Origin: Reyranella humidisoli
GTDB lineage: Bacteria; Pseudomonadota; Alphaproteobacteria; Reyranellales; Reyranellaceae
DNA length: 64,000 nucleotides
Assembly: GCF_019039055.1 (NCBI RefSeq)
Contig: NZ_JAHOPB010000001.1
Coordinates: 3,446,001-3,510,000, forward strand
Direction of reading: 5' to 3'
The notes under the pieces are model-generated. The model was given only the letters and a program-made list of their open reading frames with translations. It was not told the origin of the DNA and made no database searches. Positions 54,071-63,958 of the stretch are shown here, piece after piece (the stretch's first letter is position 1; each line of letters opens with the position of its first letter). The position numbers and the translations under genes were made by a program.

Positions 54071-55156
54071 TTATCCGCCCATTTCCTCGATGACGCGTAC
54101 CATGCGCGCGATGCCGCCGCCGTCCACCAGCGCCTGGCCCGCGCGCGACGAGGCAAGCTGCCAAGCCTGATCCCCCATCGCAGATTGAACGGCCGCCCGC
54201 AAATCCTCGACCGTCAGCCGGTTGCCGTCGCCGAGCGATCGCACGACGCCCATGCGATCCAGTCTTTCGGCGATCTCCCGCTGGTTGTCCGCCAGGACGA
54301 CGATGAGGCTGGGAAGACCGAGGTAGCATCGTTCCCAACTCGTCGTGCCGCCTGCACCGAGGCAGAGATCGGCGGCGTCCATCAGGATCGACGGCTGAGG
54401 ATGCTGGACGTGGAGTGTCGCCTGCGGCATGGCCTGGGCCTGCCGGCGGACCTCTTCGAGGCGCGGATTGGACGTGCCGACGGTGACGTCGAGCGCAATC
54501 GCTGAGAAATCGGGATGGTCGAGCGCCCGAAGCGCCCGACCCGTCATGTCGAGCGGATCGTTGCCGCCAAACGTCATCAGGATCCGGCGGACGGGCCGGG
54601 GTCCGCGCAGCACCTGGGGCCTGCCGAAGAATTCCCGCCTCAGCGGGATGTAACGCGGTCCCAGCAAGAGCTTGGTTCGCGCCGGCACGAGCCCGTCGTA
54701 ACGGGTGTTGGCATCCTCGCCGTGACTGGCGTCGAGGAGCACGTCGCTGTCGTGCGGCCGGTCGGCCAGGTCGTCGACGACGAACAGCCTCCGCGTGGCC
54801 CGTCCCACGATCTTCTCCCAACCCGCGTCGAGGCTGTAATGGTCCACGACCACCCAGTCGACGGGCGCGCCCTTCACCTCGATAACGGCCACCGTACGGC
54901 GGGCATCTTCCTCCGGACCGATCCCCGCGGGCAGGACGACGCAGTCGAATCCCCGATCGCGAATCAGGTCGACCAGGTGGCCCGGCTCGCTGCGGCAGAC
55001 GAACGTAATGCCGTGACCGCGTGCCTTCAGCTCGTCCGCGACGCCGAGACAGCGATGGACGTGTCCGGTGCCGATGGCGGCGGACGCATCAGCCCGGAAA
55101 ACGGCTTCGAGACGGCGGGAGGGCGGCCCGGGAAAGCCCGCCGCGTCCATCACCAT
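54071..55156 (-). CDS. pseG: UDP-sugar hydrolase, PseG-type
   Basis: 361 residues from the ATG complement at 55156. The opening FRADASAAIGTGHVHRCL (about 20-37) is the PseG signature, with the conserved His of GTGH. VDHYSLDAGWE, VDDLADRPH and the donor-site GAGGTTSWERCYLGLPSL (about 268-285, MurG-like GT-B half) also fit. It removes UDP from the diacetamido sugar before PEP condensation. Overlaps the upstream SDR gene by 7 bp. Confident. Confidence 0.93.
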   Translation of the reverse strand: MVMDAAGFPGPPSRRLEAVFRADASAAIGTGHVHRCLGVADELKARGHGITFVCRSEPGHLVDLIRDRGFDCVVLPAGIGPEEDARRTVAVIEVKGAPVDWVVVDHYSLDAGWEKIVGRATRRLFVVDDLADRPHDSDVLLDASHGEDANTRYDGLVPARTKLLLGPRYIPLRREFFGRPQVLRGPRPVRRILMTFGGNDPLDMTGRALRALDHPDFSAIALDVTVGTSNPRLEEVRRQAQAMPQATLHVQHPQPSILMDAADLCLGAGGTTSWERCYLGLPSLIVVLADNQREIAERLDRMGVVRSLGDGNRLTVEDLRAAVQSAMGDQAWQLASSRAGQALVDGGGIARMVRVIEEMGG

Positions 55157-55953
55157 GCCGTCCAGCCGCCGTCGACGGAAATGTTGGCACCGTTCACGTA
55201 GCGCGAGGCGTCGCTCAGCAGAAAGGCAACGACGCCCGCGGCCTCTTCGGGTTGCCCGATGCGGCCCAGCGGCACGCGGTTGGCCAGGCGGGCGACGAAA
55301 GCTGGATTGCTTTGCTGTGCTTCGGCCGAGGGAAAGGGGCCGGGACTGATGGCATTCGTGCGGATGCCGAGCGGGCCGAATTCACAGGCAGAGTAGCGGG
55401 TAAGCTGAAGCAGGGCCGCCTTGGCTGCGCCATAGAAGGGCGGATTGCGGCCGGCCTCGGTGTCGTAGACCCGCGGATCGGGGCTGACGATGCCGTACAT
55501 CGAGGAGACGTTCACGATCGAGGCGCTTCCGCTGTTCGCCACGGCCTTCTGGAGGGCCGGAAGGAGCAGTCGGATGCTCGCGGCGACCGAGGCCACGGAG
55601 ACGTCGTAGATTTCCATGTAGGTGGCCTTGTCGGCCAATCGCAGCGATCCGGTCTTGCCGATGGCCGCGTTGTTGATCAGGCCGTCCAGCTGCGGCACAT
55701 CGAGTGCCTCGAAGGCCTTGATCATGCCGGCCTCGTCGGCAATGTCGAGCACGAGGGGACGAAACCGGCCCGGACCTGCGGCAAGCTCCTCTGCGAGGCG
55801 CTGCAGCCGGTCGCCGTTGCGGCCCACCCCGATGACGTGTGCGCCCCCGGCGACGAGAAGACGAGCCATGGCCGAGCCCAGGTACCCGCCGGCACCGGTC
55901 AGAAGGAGATGTTTTCCCTCGACGGAGAAAGCCGCGTCATAGGCAATGCTCAT
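55150..55953 (-). CDS. Short-chain dehydrogenase, PtmA-like
   Basis: 267 residues, FabG-like SDR. LLTGAGGYLGSAMA (about 18-31), NNAAIGK, Ser in VSSMYG and the catalytic Tyr/Lys of FYGAAKAAL (about 172-180). The segment VSSMYGIVSPDPRVYD resembles the PtmA oxidoreductases of flagellin-glycan (legionaminic/pseudaminic) loci more than plain FabG. It heads the minus-strand unit SDR-PseG-PseH-ATP-grasp. A role in altering a nonulosonate or its N-acyl group is likely. Alternatively it could serve the RkpA/RkpG lipid route, since rhizobial RkpH is also an SDR. Confidence 0.82.
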   Translation of the reverse strand: MSIAYDAAFSVEGKHLLLTGAGGYLGSAMARLLVAGGAHVIGVGRNGDRLQRLAEELAAGPGRFRPLVLDIADEAGMIKAFEALDVPQLDGLINNAAIGKTGSLRLADKATYMEIYDVSVASVAASIRLLLPALQKAVANSGSASIVNVSSMYGIVSPDPRVYDTEAGRNPPFYGAAKAALLQLTRYSACEFGPLGIRTNAISPGPFPSAEAQQSNPAFVARLANRVPLGRIGQPEEAAGVVAFLLSDASRYVNGANISVDGGWTAW

Positions 55954-56160
55954 CGTCTCACGGTCCTGATCATTGGAATTGCACGCCGTGTGTATTTATC
56001 CTGCGGCGATTCCGTGGCATGAAACATACCGCTGTCTCGGAAGCGCGAATATCGAGGCCCGCCCTGTCGGAAATTGTCGCCGCATCCCGTGCAGTACTAT
56101 ATCCATCCTGTCCGGGTACAACATCATTCGAACAACAAAGAATACGAGTCTCTGCGCTTG

Positions 56161-59106
56161 ATGAACCTCGTCCAGCACCTGGCCAGCAGGATCGACAGCA
56201 GACGTGTGGCGGCGCTGCGGACACGCGCGCTCGACAGGTCGCAGGCACGTCATTGGGAGGAGGCGGAAAGGGCCTGGCGCCAGGTCATGTCCGCGACCCC
56301 CAACAGCATCGAGAACGCCGTCGAGTTGGTGGACGTGCTGCGAAGGCTGAAGCGCTATGACGAAGCCGACCGGCTGGTCGAAAATTTCCTGCGCTCGTCG
56401 CCACGCGACCTTCGCCTGCTCGTCGTCTATGCCCGCAACGCAACGGCCGCGGTCGACCGCGAAGCGACGTGCGAGCGTTGGCTGGCCGTCCTCGACGTGG
56501 ATGCGGACTCGTTCGAAGCCCACCTGCGGCTTGCCCTCGCGTTCGAAGCGATGGCCGTCGAAAGCAAGGCATCGCTTCATTTCGATCGCGCGAGGCAGCT
56601 CTCTCCCGATCATCCCGAACTGATCAAGTCGCTGGCAGGCCATCTCGCGCAGAAGGGCGATGCGCGCGAGGCGGCCAAGGTCTATGCGCGAGTCGTGGAG
56701 CGCTTCCCCAAGGATTCGGAACAACTCCTTTCCTATGCAAGGGTCCTCATCGATCTCGGGGACGTGAAGGCTGCCGATGGCGTGCTCGGACGCAGCGCGG
56801 CGGGCCGCAAGCTCGACCGAAGGCTGCTGGAAGCGCGTATTCGCTGCGACATCGCGCTCGGTGCCTGGCCCGAAGTCGTGCAGAATCTTCGGCACCTGCT
56901 GGCGAAGAGCAAGCAGTCTCGGGAAACCGCGCTCAAGATCTGGGAACTGCTGCGAGGCGTCGGCAGCCTGTCGAACATCCAGCCGGACGTTGCCTCGGAT
57001 CTCGCGACGATCATAGCGCCACACCAGCTCCCGCTGATCGCTGCGGCGCGTGACGACCATGCCTTCGGCGTCGCGCTGGATCTGCTCACGTTGTCCGGCG
57101 AATCCAGCCGGAGCATGCTTCTGCGCGCCGAACTGCTCGCGGATATGCGCCGCTATGCCGAGGCCGAAGCGATCTGCCGCAAGCTGCTGTCGTCGCGATC
57201 GAAGCCGCGGCATCTGCAGACCCTGCAGTTGCTCGACCGGATCGTCGCGTCGCAGTTCGACTGGCCCGAGGCGCTGTCGGTCCGTCAGCAGCTGGCTGCA
57301 CTGTCGCCGAACGACGGAGCTGTGCATCGTGCGATCGCCGATGCCCTGGTGAACATGGGGGATCTGGCTGGCGCCGAGAATTCGCTTCTGCGCGCGATTC
57401 AGCTCAACGTGCAGGACGGGGAGGCGATGTATCGTCTCGGACTGCTTGCCTTTACGCGGAACGAGCCGCGACTGGCGCAGTCCTACTTCGGTCATGCGAC
57501 TGGATCGATTGCGGCCCGCACCGACGCGTTCTATCGGCTTGGCATCGTTCAGCAGGCGCTGGACGATCGCAAGGCTAGTATCGAAGCTTACGCGGCGTGC
57601 CTGAAGGCCCAACCGACGCACAAGCAGGCCTTCAATGCTCTCGTGGAGATCGAGGGGCGGGACAACGAGGACTCGCTGTGGCATCGCCACCTCGCGGCAA
57701 TCGAGGAGCGAACGCGGAAGATCGACGAGGAATGGGTATTCATCGCCAGTGCGGAGATATTCCTCCACGACTTCGAACGCGCCCTGCAGACGCTCGAGCG
57801 CGCTCTCTCGGCGACGGGCTACCATGCCGAGCTCGCGCTGCTCCAGGCACATGCGTTACGTCTCGACGGGAGGCTCGACCAGGCGGAAAGCGCCGTCCGG
57901 CGCCTGCTGGCGAAGGCTCCATTCTACTATCGTGCCTATGATGAATTCGTGCAGATCCTGTGCGCCGGCGGAAAGTTCGTCGAGGCGAGGGATTTCGTCG
58001 AGTCCAAGCCCCTGTATTTCGGTTCGCCCGAACTGAAAGCGCGGGCGATTGGTCTGCTGACCCATGTCTATTTCGGCATTGGCGATCCGCGATCTGCACT
58101 GCTGACCTATCGCGATTCATCTCTTTCGACGGCCGTTCGGCAGAATGTCGGCGCCGACAGTTTCGTGCAGTCGACCTCGGCCATTCGGCCCCGCGACAAG
58201 GTTCTGGCGCTCGCGGCATGGGGTCTCGGCGACGAGACGCTCTGGAGCACGTTCTATCCAGCACTGAACGCGCGGATCGCGAATCTCTCGATTACCTGCG
58301 ACCCGAGGATGACGAAGCTGCTTCAGCGTTCCTTCCCCGGGGTGGATTTTCGCCCCACCGCGCGCTGGATGGGCCTCGATGCGCTGCACGGCACAGGCGT
58401 GGCCAAGAAGTACGCCGGGCTTCCAAACCTGTCCCTGACTCGGGTGGTCGACAATGTCGGTTGGGACATGATCGGCCGGGCCGCAAAGGTCGCGGTCGTG
58501 ACCGACCTGCTGCCTGACGTCTGCGACTCGCTGGATTCGATACCGCGAACCTTGGGCTACCTGAAACCCGACCCGTACAGAGTTGACTACTGGCGCGGAA
58601 GACTGGCGCAGCGTGCGGACGGCCCGAAGGTCGGGATTGCCTGGAGTAGCCTCCGGTTGACCCATCACCGTCGCGGTCACCTCACGAACCTCGCCGACTG
58701 GACGCCCGTACTGAAAATTCCGGGGCTCAGCCTGATTTGCCTGGATCCTGCGGCCGACGATGCCGAGATTGCGGCCGTTCGCGAGCGCTTCGGCGTCGAT
58801 ATCCACAGGCCGGAAGGGCTCAATCTGCGTCGCGACATCGACGACAAGGCCGCTCTCATGAAGGCGCTCGACCTGGTCATCTGCGTTGCCAACGGCGTCA
58901 GCGAACTGTCGGGGGCAATCGGCGTGGAAACCTGGATGCTCAACCGATCGCATACGCTGGACTGGCGAATTGTCGACGGGGAAGGGACGGACGTCTTTCA
59001 TCCCAACAAGACGCACGTGTTCGTCGAAGACCGTCACAATGTCGATGCGTTGATGGAGGCGACGGGAGCGCGGTTGCAGAAGTGGCTCGAGGCCGGGCGC
59101 AGATGA
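56161..59106 (+). CDS. TPR protein with C-terminal GT-B (GT9-like) domain
   Basis: 981 residues from the ATG at 56161; a TTG 29 codons upstream is less likely. Residues about 25-640 are tetratricopeptide-like helix pairs (AERAWRQVMSATPNSIENAVEL, YARVVERFPKDSEQLLSYARVLIDLGD). The last 310 residues form a two-domain fold with LALAAWGLGDETLWSTFYPAL, ITCDPRMTKLLQRSFPGVDF, KVGIAWSSLRLTHHRRGHL and ICVANGVSELSGAIGVETW, like the heptosyltransferase-type C-termini of TPR glycosyltransferases. Role unknown: it may glycosylate a protein or scaffold the assembly machinery. Divergent from the PtmA-like SDR; next gene overlaps its stop. Confidence 0.78.
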   Translation: MNLVQHLASRIDSRRVAALRTRALDRSQARHWEEAERAWRQVMSATPNSIENAVELVDVLRRLKRYDEADRLVENFLRSSPRDLRLLVVYARNATAAVDREATCERWLAVLDVDADSFEAHLRLALAFEAMAVESKASLHFDRARQLSPDHPELIKSLAGHLAQKGDAREAAKVYARVVERFPKDSEQLLSYARVLIDLGDVKAADGVLGRSAAGRKLDRRLLEARIRCDIALGAWPEVVQNLRHLLAKSKQSRETALKIWELLRGVGSLSNIQPDVASDLATIIAPHQLPLIAAARDDHAFGVALDLLTLSGESSRSMLLRAELLADMRRYAEAEAICRKLLSSRSKPRHLQTLQLLDRIVASQFDWPEALSVRQQLAALSPNDGAVHRAIADALVNMGDLAGAENSLLRAIQLNVQDGEAMYRLGLLAFTRNEPRLAQSYFGHATGSIAARTDAFYRLGIVQQALDDRKASIEAYAACLKAQPTHKQAFNALVEIEGRDNEDSLWHRHLAAIEERTRKIDEEWVFIASAEIFLHDFERALQTLERALSATGYHAELALLQAHALRLDGRLDQAESAVRRLLAKAPFYYRAYDEFVQILCAGGKFVEARDFVESKPLYFGSPELKARAIGLLTHVYFGIGDPRSALLTYRDSSLSTAVRQNVGADSFVQSTSAIRPRDKVLALAAWGLGDETLWSTFYPALNARIANLSITCDPRMTKLLQRSFPGVDFRPTARWMGLDALHGTGVAKKYAGLPNLSLTRVVDNVGWDMIGRAAKVAVVTDLLPDVCDSLDSIPRTLGYLKPDPYRVDYWRGRLAQRADGPKVGIAWSSLRLTHHRRGHLTNLADWTPVLKIPGLSLICLDPAADDAEIAAVRERFGVDIHRPEGLNLRRDIDDKAALMKALDLVICVANGVSELSGAIGVETWMLNRSHTLDWRIVDGEGTDVFHPNKTHVFVEDRHNVDALMEATGARLQKWLEAGRR

Positions 59107-62100
59107 CGAATTCCGATCACTCCATCGAGCAGTGGCAACGGCGGATTTCGGCCGAGCCGCTCTCCGTCCCGGCCTGGCTTGGCTTCGCGATCGCCTCTCT
59201 GCGGGAAGGGAAGCTGCGGGACGGGCTGATCGGCTTCAGGGTGGCCGCCCAGTACGGGCGGCTCGACCCGGGGCTTGCGCGCGAGGTGGCTGCCGAGGCT
59301 GCCAGGTTGGGCCTCTGGTCGATCGTGACCGAGGCGCTCGAACAAGCCGATCCTGCCGACGTGTCGCTCGGCCTTCTTGCGGGCGAGGCTCAATACCGTG
59401 CGGGCAGCGCCGGTCGCGCGAAGCAGATCGCCGAGAGGCTGCTCGAACAGGCTCCCGCGTCTGCCGCGCTGCTGCTGGCCCAGTCCGAGCGGCGTGCCGG
59501 ACGGGCTGCCGCGGCGGAATCTCTGCTGCTGGACCTGCTGCAGAAACACCCGATGGAAGGCCCCATTCGCGCCGCCCTCGTCGAGTGTCTCGTGGAGCGC
59601 GGAAATACCGACCAGGCCCAGCGGCTGCTCGACCAGGCGCATGAACTTGGCCTTCGGGACGCCGCCTTCCTGGCTCTGCGCGGGCGCATTGCCGAGCACC
59701 TCAAGGGCCATGCGACGGCCGCCGAGATGTTCCGCGAAGCGCTGGCACTTGATCCCTACCATGTGGACGCGTTGCTTTGGCTGGCGCGCCTCAATCTGCG
59801 CAACCTGGCCAATCCGGGGGAGGCGGCGACACTCATTCGTCGGCTGCTCCTCGTGGCGCCCACCCACAGCGTCGCGATGGTCTTGTTCGCCGACATTGGC
59901 GAGGCGACGGGCGCGCTCGGTGAAGCCGTCGATCGGTTGACGGAGTTCTACACCGCCTTTCCGGCCGACCATCGCATCGGTCTTCGCCTGGTCAAGCTTC
60001 TTGTCACGGTGGGTGAGGGCGCTCGGGCCACGGAGGTGGCGGCCGGGCTCCTGGCACAGAATGCGCGTGGGCGGGCGTTCGTCGTCGATCTCGCGGTGGC
60101 ACGCGCCAGCACCGGGGATTGGGCAAGGGCGATCGACGACCTGCACCAGGAATTCCGGGGCGCCGGCACGGTCGACCTGGTCCGTATCCTGACCCGCGTC
60201 TTCCAGGTGCTGCCCGACACTGCGGCCGAAACCGTCTTCGCGAACGCCGTCGTGGCACGCTGGCAGACCCCCGATGTAGCGCTTCAGATGCTGACGCGCG
60301 CGCGCAACGCCGGCCAGCCGGAACGGGCGCTTGTCTGGGCCGAGGCGCTGGTCCGCTCAAATCCCGAGGGGCTTCCGGCAACCGTGATGGAAGCGATTGC
60401 GCCGGTCGCCCAGGCGAATGGCCGCCTGCAGCTGGTCGACGACTGGATTGCCAAGGCGCAGCGCGAGCATCCGCTTGCGGCGCTGAAGCACGAGATCGGG
60501 CAGGCCTTCGAACGCCGCGACTTCTCCAGGGCGCGGGATCTTCTGTCGAGGGTGGTCAAGGAGTTGCCCTCCGACATCGACGCCCGCATCCGGCTCGTGC
60601 GGGCATTGTTCCAGTCCGGCCATCTGGCCGAGGCGGAGAAGGCGGCGGAGAACGCCAGGCGGCAGGTGCCGGATGCTCCGGACATCGGTCGCATGAAGTT
60701 CGAGCTGGCGCTTCTGCGCGGGGATCCGGACCAGGCGATCGCAATGGCCGCGCAGTTCGGTCCCCTGTCGACCGCGCGCTTCGCGAGCGAAGCGGATCTC
60801 CTCACGCTGGCGATCGGCGAGATGTTGAGGCGCGGCGATCTGGCGGCGGCGAGCGGTCTGGTCGCGACGCTGGCAAGCGCGACGGAAAGACTTATTCTGT
60901 TGCCCCGGCGCCAGCCCATCGTGTTCGAATATCTGCGCATGATCGGTCGTCTGGGATCGACGGCGGACATGGAGGCGCTTGCCCGCCGCGCCATCGGAGA
61001 AGGCTACAATCAGGCAAGGATACTCGATGCCCTGGCGGAGCATCTGCAATCCTCGGGCGACCTGAAGTCCGCTCTTGCCGTGACGGCGGAAGCTCTGGAG
61101 CACGGCGCGGACGCGTTCGAGCGCCGCCGGCGCTATGCGCAGCTTCTGGTACGCTTCAGCCGCTGGGACGAGGCGCTGGATCTGACGCACCAGCTTCTGC
61201 TCGAGCGGCCGAATGTCGTCGCCCTGATGCAGTTGAGGAGCCAGGTTCTGGCAGGCGTGGACCGGGTCGACGAGGCCGAGGCGCTGCTTCGCCTCGCCGT
61301 CTTCCAGTCGCGTGGCCGCATCGACATCCTCCACGAACTCGCCGCCTTCCTGCGCGGTCGCCGACGGCTCGAAATGGAAATCTCGTCGCTGCGGATGCAC
61401 GTTCAGCGGTTCCCCAACGACCTTCCGGCCAAGCTGCAGCTGGCGATCTGCCAGTATCACAACGGCGAACTGGCGGAGGCTGATCGAACGCTCGCCGCGA
61501 TGATGTCGGGCAGCCGATACGACATCACCGTGCTCGAGTTCCATGTCACGGTCCGGTACCTGCGGATGGACTATGGCGGGGCGCTCGACCTCGTGGCCGT
61601 CCTCGACGCGCCACGCGTGTCAGTGCCGGCGACGACGCGGCGCATCAGCGCGCTCTACCGGCAGATATTCGACTATAGCGGCAGTGCTCGCCCGTTGCGC
61701 CGCGCCTTCCATGCCGGGGTGACCGACGTCTCCGTGCTGGTCGGCCTGCTCGAATACGCAACCGAATGGGAAGATCCCGCCGAGGCGCTAGCCTCCAGCA
61801 TGCGTGTGATCGACCACCACCCGCATGAGCCCCGGGGGTACTTCTACAGGGGGCTCGTCCTGCACCAGGCCGGCGAGATCGAGGCGGCGCGCGTCGCCCT
61901 GAAGACGGCGCTGTTCGTGCGGCACTCCGATCCCACCGCCCTCATGCAGCTGGGACACATCGAGGAGGAACTCGGCAATTTCGAGGGCGCGCTCGCCTGG
62001 TACGACCGGAGCGTCAAGGCGTCGACCGATGCAGGGCGCAGTCCCAGCGCCCGCACGCTTTGGCATCGCTTCCTCGTGCTGATGATCATGGGCCGGCCCG

Positions 62101-63146
62101 CAGAAGCGGCCGAAGCCCATCGTCTCCAGTGCGAGCTGTACGAGGACGTCTTTCCGCGCCATCTCAAGGTGTGGCACGGCGAGGCACTCGATGGAAAATC
62201 GCTGGCCATCGCCGTGCGCGGCGGTCCGGGCGACGAATTGCGGCTGGCGGCGATGTGCCTGCAAAGGCTGCTGGATGCGGGAATTCGCGATTGCACCTTC
62301 GCCTGCGACCCGAGGCTCTACACGCTGCTCAGACGCTCCTATCCGGAGATCGATTTCGTCCCAACCTTCTCCGGGCACCGTCAGCTTCGCCGCGACGACG
62401 GCGGAAAATCGCCCACCCTCGATCGCGTCTGGCCAGGAGTCGCACCGCGTGTCGTGGAAATGGCCATGCCCTTCGAACGGATGGCCGGGCAGGACTTCGT
62501 TTGCCACAGCGACCGTCTCTTCCACGAAACCTACGTGGAAGCCGTGCTGCGCCAGGGGCAGCCGCTGCGCCACCGGTTTGCCGTGCCTGATCCCGCAAGG
62601 GTGCAGGAGATGCGTGCGCATCTCGCGAAGCTCGGACCCAAGCCCAAGGTCGGCCTCTGCTGGCGCGGGTCGTTCATCAATCGCTATCGCAAGAGGGGCT
62701 ATTTCTCGATCGACGAGATCGCCTCCATCCTGGCGGTGAAGGATGTGACCTTCGTCGATCTTCAGGTCAACCAGAGCGTCGAAGAGGCGGCGGCGCTGCA
62801 GGCGGCCGGCGTGCATGCGATCCCGGGCCTCAACCTCTACGACGATTTCGAGGGTGTTGCGGCGCTGGTGTCCGAACTCGACCTCGTGCTTACGCCTGGC
62901 GTCACGATCCGGGACATCGCGAGCGCGGTGAACGTGCCCGTCTGGTCGTTTACCGTCATCCCCGGCGCGTCGGACGTGTGGCGCAAGAGTGCGCAACGGC
63001 GGGACAGCTGGTTCCCGTCGATCGTCCACTACGACCTGCTGTCTCTCGGCACGCGCGAGAACGTGATCGCCAGCGTGGCTGCCGATCTGCGCGACCTGGC
63101 AGGCAAGGGGGCCTCCGCAGGCTCCGCTCCGCAGGCCGCTGAATGA
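59103..63146 (+). CDS. Very large TPR protein with C-terminal GT-B-like domain
   Basis: 1347 residues from the ATG at 59103 (ATGA overlap with the preceding stop). About 1000 residues of TPR-like repeats (AEMFREALALDPYHVDALLWL, ARVALKTALFVRHSDPTALMQL) precede a C-terminal domain homologous to that of its neighbour. Shared landmarks are GGPGDELRLAAMCLQRL, FACDPRLYTLLRRSYPEIDF, KVGLCWRGSFINRYRKRG and LVLTPGVTIRDIASAVNVPVW. The two genes are likely ancient tandem duplicates that have diverged. No signal peptide or membrane helix is visible, so cytosolic. Substrate unknown. Confidence 0.78.
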   Translation: MTNSDHSIEQWQRRISAEPLSVPAWLGFAIASLREGKLRDGLIGFRVAAQYGRLDPGLAREVAAEAARLGLWSIVTEALEQADPADVSLGLLAGEAQYRAGSAGRAKQIAERLLEQAPASAALLLAQSERRAGRAAAAESLLLDLLQKHPMEGPIRAALVECLVERGNTDQAQRLLDQAHELGLRDAAFLALRGRIAEHLKGHATAAEMFREALALDPYHVDALLWLARLNLRNLANPGEAATLIRRLLLVAPTHSVAMVLFADIGEATGALGEAVDRLTEFYTAFPADHRIGLRLVKLLVTVGEGARATEVAAGLLAQNARGRAFVVDLAVARASTGDWARAIDDLHQEFRGAGTVDLVRILTRVFQVLPDTAAETVFANAVVARWQTPDVALQMLTRARNAGQPERALVWAEALVRSNPEGLPATVMEAIAPVAQANGRLQLVDDWIAKAQREHPLAALKHEIGQAFERRDFSRARDLLSRVVKELPSDIDARIRLVRALFQSGHLAEAEKAAENARRQVPDAPDIGRMKFELALLRGDPDQAIAMAAQFGPLSTARFASEADLLTLAIGEMLRRGDLAAASGLVATLASATERLILLPRRQPIVFEYLRMIGRLGSTADMEALARRAIGEGYNQARILDALAEHLQSSGDLKSALAVTAEALEHGADAFERRRRYAQLLVRFSRWDEALDLTHQLLLERPNVVALMQLRSQVLAGVDRVDEAEALLRLAVFQSRGRIDILHELAAFLRGRRRLEMEISSLRMHVQRFPNDLPAKLQLAICQYHNGELAEADRTLAAMMSGSRYDITVLEFHVTVRYLRMDYGGALDLVAVLDAPRVSVPATTRRISALYRQIFDYSGSARPLRRAFHAGVTDVSVLVGLLEYATEWEDPAEALASSMRVIDHHPHEPRGYFYRGLVLHQAGEIEAARVALKTALFVRHSDPTALMQLGHIEEELGNFEGALAWYDRSVKASTDAGRSPSARTLWHRFLVLMIMGRPAEAAEAHRLQCELYEDVFPRHLKVWHGEALDGKSLAIAVRGGPGDELRLAAMCLQRLLDAGIRDCTFACDPRLYTLLRRSYPEIDFVPTFSGHRQLRRDDGGKSPTLDRVWPGVAPRVVEMAMPFERMAGQDFVCHSDRLFHETYVEAVLRQGQPLRHRFAVPDPARVQEMRAHLAKLGPKPKVGLCWRGSFINRYRKRGYFSIDEIASILAVKDVTFVDLQVNQSVEEAAALQAAGVHAIPGLNLYDDFEGVAALVSELDLVLTPGVTIRDIASAVNVPVWSFTVIPGASDVWRKSAQRRDSWFPSIVHYDLLSLGTRENVIASVAADLRDLAGKGASAGSAPQAAE

Positions 63147-63958
63147 CCTCGAAGCCTCTCCTGGAGGAAGCCGTTCAGGCCGCTGTCATCGACGCGGTGG
63201 TCGAACTCGGTGCGAAGCTTTCGGTCTGGCGCACGGACGAGAAAATGCGCGCCTACATCAACAGGGAGCAGCACAAGCTCGCGGCCGACTATGCCGCCGA
63301 CGCTTTCCTGCGCGAGACACTCGGGAAGCTCACGCCTGACATCCCGATCGTGAGCGAGGAGGACGCGGACCATTTCTCGGCGCGGGCGCCCCTCTACTGG
63401 CTGCTCGATCCGATCGACGGGACAGCCAGTTGGCGCGGCGGATTTCCCGGCTTCGTCACCCAACTCGCCCTGATCGCCGACGGCGAGCCCCGCTTCGGAG
63501 TCGTACGAGCACCCGTCCTCGACAAGACCTTCGTCGCCGATACCGAGGGCAGGGCCTTCCTCAACGGCGCCAGGCTGCCGGTGCGGAAGCCGGCCGAACG
63601 CATCGTCGTGACCGACAATACGCCCGAGCCCCATGGCATCTGTGTGCCGGTCATGCGCACCCTGGGTACCGATGGCTATCATGAGTCGGGCAGCCTTGGC
63701 CTCAAGATGTGCCTCGTGGCCGATGGCACCGCCGATCTGTTCGTAAAGGACGTGGTCGTCCGGGACTGGGACGTTGCACCGGCGCTGGCCGTCCTGCGTT
63801 CGGTCGGAGCCCTTCTCACCCAGGCGAACGGCTCGGCCTTCCTGCTTGCGGGCGCCTACGACAAGCCGGGCGGTCTGCTGGTCGCCCGTGATCGCGCGCT
63901 TTGGGAGCGTGCCGGCCACGCCGTGGCGGCAGCGAAGGGCTGGAGGTTCCAGGCATGA
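63143..63958 (+). CDS. Inositol-monophosphatase-family sugar phosphatase
   Basis: 271 residues; ATG 63143 overlaps the previous stop. Metal-binding motifs of the FIG/IMPase superfamily are complete: VSEED (about 70-74), DPIDGTASW (about 89-97) and RDWDVAPA (about 206-213). Members hydrolyse inositol phosphate, 3'-phosphoadenosine phosphate (CysQ) or histidinol phosphate. In a glycan locus a sugar- or polyol-phosphate is likely, but the sequence does not decide. It is coupled by ATGA to the PIG-L gene that leaves the window. Confidence 0.88.
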   Translation: MTSKPLLEEAVQAAVIDAVVELGAKLSVWRTDEKMRAYINREQHKLAADYAADAFLRETLGKLTPDIPIVSEEDADHFSARAPLYWLLDPIDGTASWRGGFPGFVTQLALIADGEPRFGVVRAPVLDKTFVADTEGRAFLNGARLPVRKPAERIVVTDNTPEPHGICVPVMRTLGTDGYHESGSLGLKMCLVADGTADLFVKDVVVRDWDVAPALAVLRSVGALLTQANGSAFLLAGAYDKPGGLLVARDRALWERAGHAVAAAKGWRFQA

